A stretch of 64,000 bases of DNA from positions 89,652,001 to 89,716,000 of the forward strand of contig CM034546.1 of assembly GCA_020055645.1 (NCBI GenBank), written 5' to 3'. This document shows positions 59,128-64,000 of the stretch, in pieces. The stretch comes from Tomocerus qinae (lineage: Eukaryota > Arthropoda > Collembola > Entomobryomorpha > Tomoceridae). Position numbers and translations under genes: made by a program. Below the pieces are notes generated by a model, which saw nothing but the letters and a program-made list of their open reading frames with translations, made no database searches and was not told where the DNA came from. Within the stretch, counting starts at the first letter, position 1. Each line of letters opens with the position of its first letter.

Positions 59128-61413
59128 TTTGAAACAGACTCACATGAACTTGACCAGAGCAAGACTGGCACTCAACTGTCCCAATTCCAGTGGACAGGCA
59201 GGACTAAGTAGACAGAATTTAAAGTACTTTTTAGTAGTCTGCATGCGATGGCAATTAACAGGAAACAATGGACAGTAGTCTATTGTGCGAAAACCGGTTC
59301 TCCACTCACTGCTTACTCACAAAATAAATCTTTTGATCTTTCCCTGAGATAATAGACGCTGGACAAAAAACGTATACTATTAGTGCGTACAGGTACCTAC
59401 TTAAATGTTTTTCATGGCAACTTCTCCCACGCTCTTTGCACGACTTTGTCTCTCTATTGAATCATCTGCTCTTAGCCAGAGGAGACTCAAGACTGCTATT
59501 ACATTTGTGCCCCCGTACGATTAAAATAACTTTCGTACATAACATACGCAGGATTGATAAGTAATATCAGTTTTGGTGTTTCTGACTGACTGCAAGCTGA
59601 GATTAATAGGGCCACCTTACATCTTGGTAAAATACTCTTCTTTCTGATGTAGCAAAATCTATTTATCGTTTATGTATGAAAACATTTGTGGTCAATATCA
59701 AAAATGCACAAGTTTAGATACATTTGACTGGATAGCATAGTATGTTACTGAAACACGGTCCTTGGTCCCAGAGACAGGAACAGGATATTATAATTTGCCT
59801 GAGGATATAGTTAGGGACTGTGAACTTGCGAAGTATGTACATGTACATCATGTTATATTTGAACGCATTTATTTATTATGTTGACAGTAATAAATGTAAA
59901 AAAAATTTTATTTTATGAGTAGAAAATCAACTGGTTTAGTTAATACATTATGTCCTTGTGATATCTTCAAAGAGACAAACATTAAATGCTGATATAGTTT
60001 ATTCTTTCTTTACTACCACAATAACCGAGCAAAAATAATTGTATGTACCACTAAATTCAATGCTAAAAAATCAGAATTATTTGAGAGCAATAAAAAAATA
60101 ATTCAATGTTCATCTTTCATTATACTTACTTATCAACAGAGTTCAAGTTCAAAGATCACGACAATGTAATTAAATGTTGAATGTAATAATATCATTATCG
60201 TGCATGTCATTTACTCAAAGAGTGTCGCAAGTTTGGACCCATTTACCAATGTTTGTAGTTTGTTGGTAGTAATGCCATAAGGGCCATCGCCAAATAAATG
60301 AATATAATTTAGTGTTTAAAAGCATTTACGTTTAAAAATACATAAAATACTGAAAATAGTAACTGATTGCGAAGTTTTTGAAAACAATTATGTTAACGAA
60401 ATGGCATTTTTCTACGCTTAACATATTTGAAAATAAATGCCAACTTTTAACTTTGAATACTTTTTAAGTTTTTAAACTAGTTTGAGAAAATGTTTCTAAA
60501 TAAAGAACATATATTTTTATTTTAAGAATGGAAATATTTTGACAAATATTCAACCTCTCCGATTATACCTGTTACAACTACAACGATAACCACACTAGGA
60601 TTTACAGTATTAGAGGAATAGTAGTACAGTATTTATGGATGGGTCCTGTTTGCCCCGTGAGAAAGTGGAGCTCCTGCAAAAGTGAAGCAAACATTGTGCG
60701 TAACCCAGTAAATCCCAGAGTCCGTAATTTTTTATGCGACTACTAAGCATACATAACCTGGAAGTGGAAACTTTTGTATAAGATTTTAATCTGTTTGCAC
60801 AGTCGTCTTACGAAATGCGAAAAGCGAGGTTTGTACTGTGCAGAGTGATAGAGAGGGGCTAATGTCAGAATGTTAAATACTTAATATCAGTCTCCACCAG
60901 AATGTAATAGAGAATAATATCAACATACTTAATACATTATCCAATGCATATTAAAGCAGCTTTTGGCAAACTTCACATGGATTTGTGTAGTGTGAGATGG
61001 GAAATGAATTGCGTCATTGCGTGTATCAAACAGCATTTTCTCAGGGCTACTATTTATATAATATATAGGCTAGTAGTAAGCAGGGTTGGAGTTAGATTCG
61101 AAGAGCCACAAGCATCAAATGGCATGGAAGAAGCTAAGTATATAAAAGCCAAACTACTTTGGTACTTTGGAACTGAATGTATAATACACTTGTCATTTAT
61201 GCTGTTTTATTAATAAACTCAGAGTATTTCAGAACCAATTCTTTAGTGAGAATAAGTTGCAAACAACGCTAGACCATTACAAAATCTTTGTTGTGGTACC
61301 TACCTTATAACCTTTGCCATGGGCATGTGGCCTGACATTTTACATTTGGGAATAGGAACAACTAAAAGTTAAATATGTGCAAGGTTTGCAATTTTGTAAA
61401 GCACCACAATGTA
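59128..61413. other. Intergenic, no gene seen
   Basis: 5' flank of the monooxygenase gene and 3' flank of the receptor-like gene. No family is recognised in the short frames. A minus-strand AATAAA near 61210 could end the receptor-like transcript. Confidence 0.4.
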
Positions 61414-63238
61414 CTAGATGACAGCGTGTAAATACATAAATAGGCATTTATCTAAAACATTTGCAAAAGAACGATAATCAGTTCGGAGGTTCTGTAGAGA
61501 AATTCGAAGAGAGTAGCCCTTTCCATAGTGAAGTATTTTCCGCACCAAAAGTGCAAAAGTCTGCAGCTTTGGATTTTGTACCTCAAAAAGAAAATAAAAA
61601 ATTATTAAAATTACAGTAGAAAAACTCGTAATTAAACTAAATAACAAACAAATCATAAAAGAAAACCAGTAGTAGTAGTACCAGTAGTATTCGTAAGAGT
61701 ATTTTCCTCTGGGGATGTAGCGAAGTCCTTCCATCCAGGAATCAATGAAGGCGTCAGAGCGATGGTCAAGATTTCCCATTGCTGTGAAGAACAGGAACAT
61801 CCGATAAATATAGAAAGCTGTTATGATTAAGTAGAAGACGACGACGGCTGGATTTAGGTCATCAAAATGTCGGATCATGCTAAAGCCCATGAGCGTGAGC
61901 ATCAACAAATATCCACATTGATGGTGGGACAACAAACGGCCGAAGGAGTGGTTGATATCATTTACAACATTCTGCACTTGGTAGTAGGAATCCAAAGCAT
62001 ATTCTATGTCCACAAGATTCTGAATCACATGGCTGATCTGTCCTCTGTCGAAATCGTCCTCCAATTTCAGCTGCCCCTGACCCCCTGGCGCCTTCAGCAG
62101 GCTGATGTCCGTTCCTATACTCCGGTTGCGATTATCATCCATAGAGGACTTTTCATCCAAAGGATTTATTTCACTTTTTCTGAAGATTGCCGAGCTTTTA
62201 TCGTCGTCTGTTTGAAACACTTGGATATGTTTTGCAATAAGATCATCAATGTGGCTTTCGTCACATAGCCACCTGCACATCACTACTCCTCCGCGATAGC
62301 TAACTGTTTCCAGAATGTGGCCTATTGAACTCGAACTTAGGATCACAAATACTTCCGTCGCATAAATGTGTCCCCATATGACAATTACCAACCAAATCTG
62401 CAAGGCCACTGTTCACAAAATAAAAAAATGTGACTAAATTTAAAAACTGCCATCCAAATATTTATTAAATAATACCTAGAATAGAAAATGGAAAATTTTA
62501 CTAAACTAAATGTTTTTTTCATTCATTATTTTTCAGTTACTCAAAAATGAAAAATGATTGGATTTATTGGGAATTACTGGACAAATTCATCAATGTAGAA
62601 TTTTCTTGCGTTGTGATGCTGTAAATGTATCCCGGAAATCTTGGTTGTTTAGAGGAATGAACTGCAACCCCAATGGCCAATACTAGTCCCATGAATAAGT
62701 ATGCTCGGGTTATCCTGTTAAAGACTCTAGTTTGGGAAATGTGACAAGATGACAAAGTTGGAGTCGGTCCGGGTTTAAGAGTCGCAAGTCCTCTGAATGC
62801 TGATCCTTAATTTTGAAAACTGTTAGTATAGATTCACTCACAAAAAGTGAAGTAAAATATTTAGATTTTTAGTTTCTTACCGACGATTTTTCTTTCCAGC
62901 CGACACCAGTTCTGGACTACTGACACAAAATGTTCTTCTTGTTGCATGCATTTAATCATATCGCCAAATGCAATAAGTAGGAAAATGAACCAGACAGCTT
63001 GTCCTAAGAGGTCATCCGTATTTTCTTCCCCGTACTTCAATCCTAATAATAAATTGGTCAGCTGGAAAATGATAGCAAAGATGACAAACAAATAATTGAG
63101 GTAATAAATCCCAAGGAAGATCGCATCTCTCGACACTCGAAGATTGACTCCACGGTTTTGAGCTTCGTAAGGGAAACTCCCGAAATATTTCAAGATGTTG
63201 AAATAAATGTGATAACAACCAAAGCCGTCGTCTTCCAT
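61414..63238 (-). CDS. Gustatory-receptor-like 7TM protein
   Basis: Three exons join in phase: 63238-62881, 62805-62578 and 62408-61414, giving about 526 aa. The start is the Met before EDDGFGCYHIYFN; an open upstream extension exists but lacks the family pattern. About seven hydrophobic helices are visible: two in exon 1 (YLNYLFVIFAIIFQL; WFIFLLIAFGDMI), one in exon 2 (AYLFMGLVLAIGVAV) and four or so in exon 3, with a long charged loop (about 62220-62040) between helices. The arrangement, and the end LRISLQNLRTDYRSFANVLDK, resemble arthropod 7tm_7 gustatory receptors. The usual last helix with TYxxxLxQF is absent, so it may be truncated, need an unlocated exon, or be another insect 7TM class. 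Its role in taste is inference. Confidence 0.5.
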
Positions 63239-63471
63239 TTTTTTCCTTTTCTGTTGACTGTCAGAAAATGAACTGTTCCTGAAAATTGGAAATACCAATA
63301 ATAGCCATATAAATGCCTTTGGACATATTATATCCAGCACGAGATGAAAGGTTGATAAAGACCATAGTAGGAGATGAAAGGTTTTAATTTTCTATACTAC
63401 GTTTTCTAATTACAGAGATAAAAGACATGCTTTATAGTAACGTAATTTATACGAAATTATCGCCGATTGAT

Positions 63472-63600
63472 CACGGCCGTAGCCAGAATAAAATTTCGGG
63501 AGGGTCCCGATGAATTATAAGTGAAAATAAATATACCATTTTCGCACCAAAAATTATTCGGTTTCAAACCAAAAAATTCTTTCTCCCTGCAACTTGCTGC
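63472..63600. repeat. Repeat remnant (CACGGCCGTAGCCAGAAT type)
   Basis: The sequence CACGGCCGTAGCCAGAATAA followed by GGGAGGGTC looks like the terminus of a decayed interspersed repeat, of a kind widespread in arthropod genomes. The other end was not found. The rest of 63240-64000 shows no gene. Confidence 0.35.
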
Positions 63601-64000
63601 TGCTCTGCGATTGATATCCAATTGTCTTTATTTTAAAAGGAGTCTTAAAATGACTACTTTCTCTGAAATGGGCTGAAAAACACAATAAATAATATGAAGT
63701 TTTATTCTGGTCGTCATCATTTTATTATGACTTGAGTGAGTTGCGTGTTCATAAATGAAAATTACTGTCCAACGTAACCCATTCGTTTTATTTTTTAATC
63801 ATGATCCAATTTTCCACGTTGGATTAGTTTTTTGTTAGGTATAGCACCTATGAAATCTTAGCGACATGTATTATTATACTTGTTTCAGTATTATTATTAG
63901 GCAATTGTGTCGTATTACAGGATGAATGACTAAATTCGTTTAGGATGGAGTTCCAGTTTGCATCCATATTTAATAAACCAATCTTCTAATCCACTGAAGT

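Noticed and set aside
61553-61573. Possible intron between GAG|GTACAA and CTGCAG in the receptor-like exon
   Set aside because: It would be only about 21 bp long, below any workable intron size.
61867-62268. 133-aa plus-strand ORF
   Set aside because: Antisense of the receptor-like exon; the minus strand has the hydrophobic-helix pattern.

Overview
This is a eukaryotic window: AT-rich (by eye), with intron-bearing genes on both strands, GT-AG (and some GC-AG) introns and abundant DNA-transposon debris. The gene set points to an arthropod: a Brachyury T-box gene, synaptotagmin 1, a copper monooxygenase of the MOXD/DBH family, an insect-style mitochondrial acyl carrier protein, and a gustatory-receptor-like 7TM protein. 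A non-dipteran hexapod (Collembola possible) is my guess, but the sequence does not settle the order. Gene models were assembled by hand: exons were joined only where splice sites, reading phase and family similarity agree.

Layout. 207-2144 (-) TFIIH subunit p62. 2.2-5.2 kb is a cluster of hairpin and TIR elements. 5800-7163 (-) is a small MIF4G-domain protein sharing a 189-bp head-to-head promoter interval with prohibitin 1 (7353-8780, +). 9.36-10.13 kb holds a foldback-like element. 10981-20248 (-) is Brachyury, seven exons found and the first coding exon(s) not found. 22.8-25.6 kb is a large foldback element with a second one nested in it. 25.8-28.7 kb is a decayed PIF/Harbinger element with both of its genes. 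29027-32242 (+) is a tentative F-box/FIST-like protein. 33266-35958 (+) is an ABHD1/2/3-type hydrolase whose fourth intron hosts a transposon. 36097-36885 (-) is an NPC2/ML-domain secreted protein and 37067-38652 (-) the mitochondrial acyl carrier protein with two alternative exons. 39181-39968 is a hAT-like MITE. 42278-44903 (+) is synaptotagmin 1. About 47746-49156 (-) is a divergent phospholipid scramblase. 54407-59127 (-) is a 12-exon MOXD1-like monooxygenase. 61414-63238 (-) is the gustatory-receptor-like gene.

The genes are ordinary single-copy loci and do not form a pathway. The most unusual content is (1) at least three unrelated-sequence foldback elements whose inverted termini are built of short tandem repeats, two of them with clear 9-10 bp target duplications, one nested inside another; (2) two candidate mutually exclusive exons in the acyl carrier protein gene, separated by only 54 bp; and (3) near-perfect hairpins of 970 bp and 82 bp.
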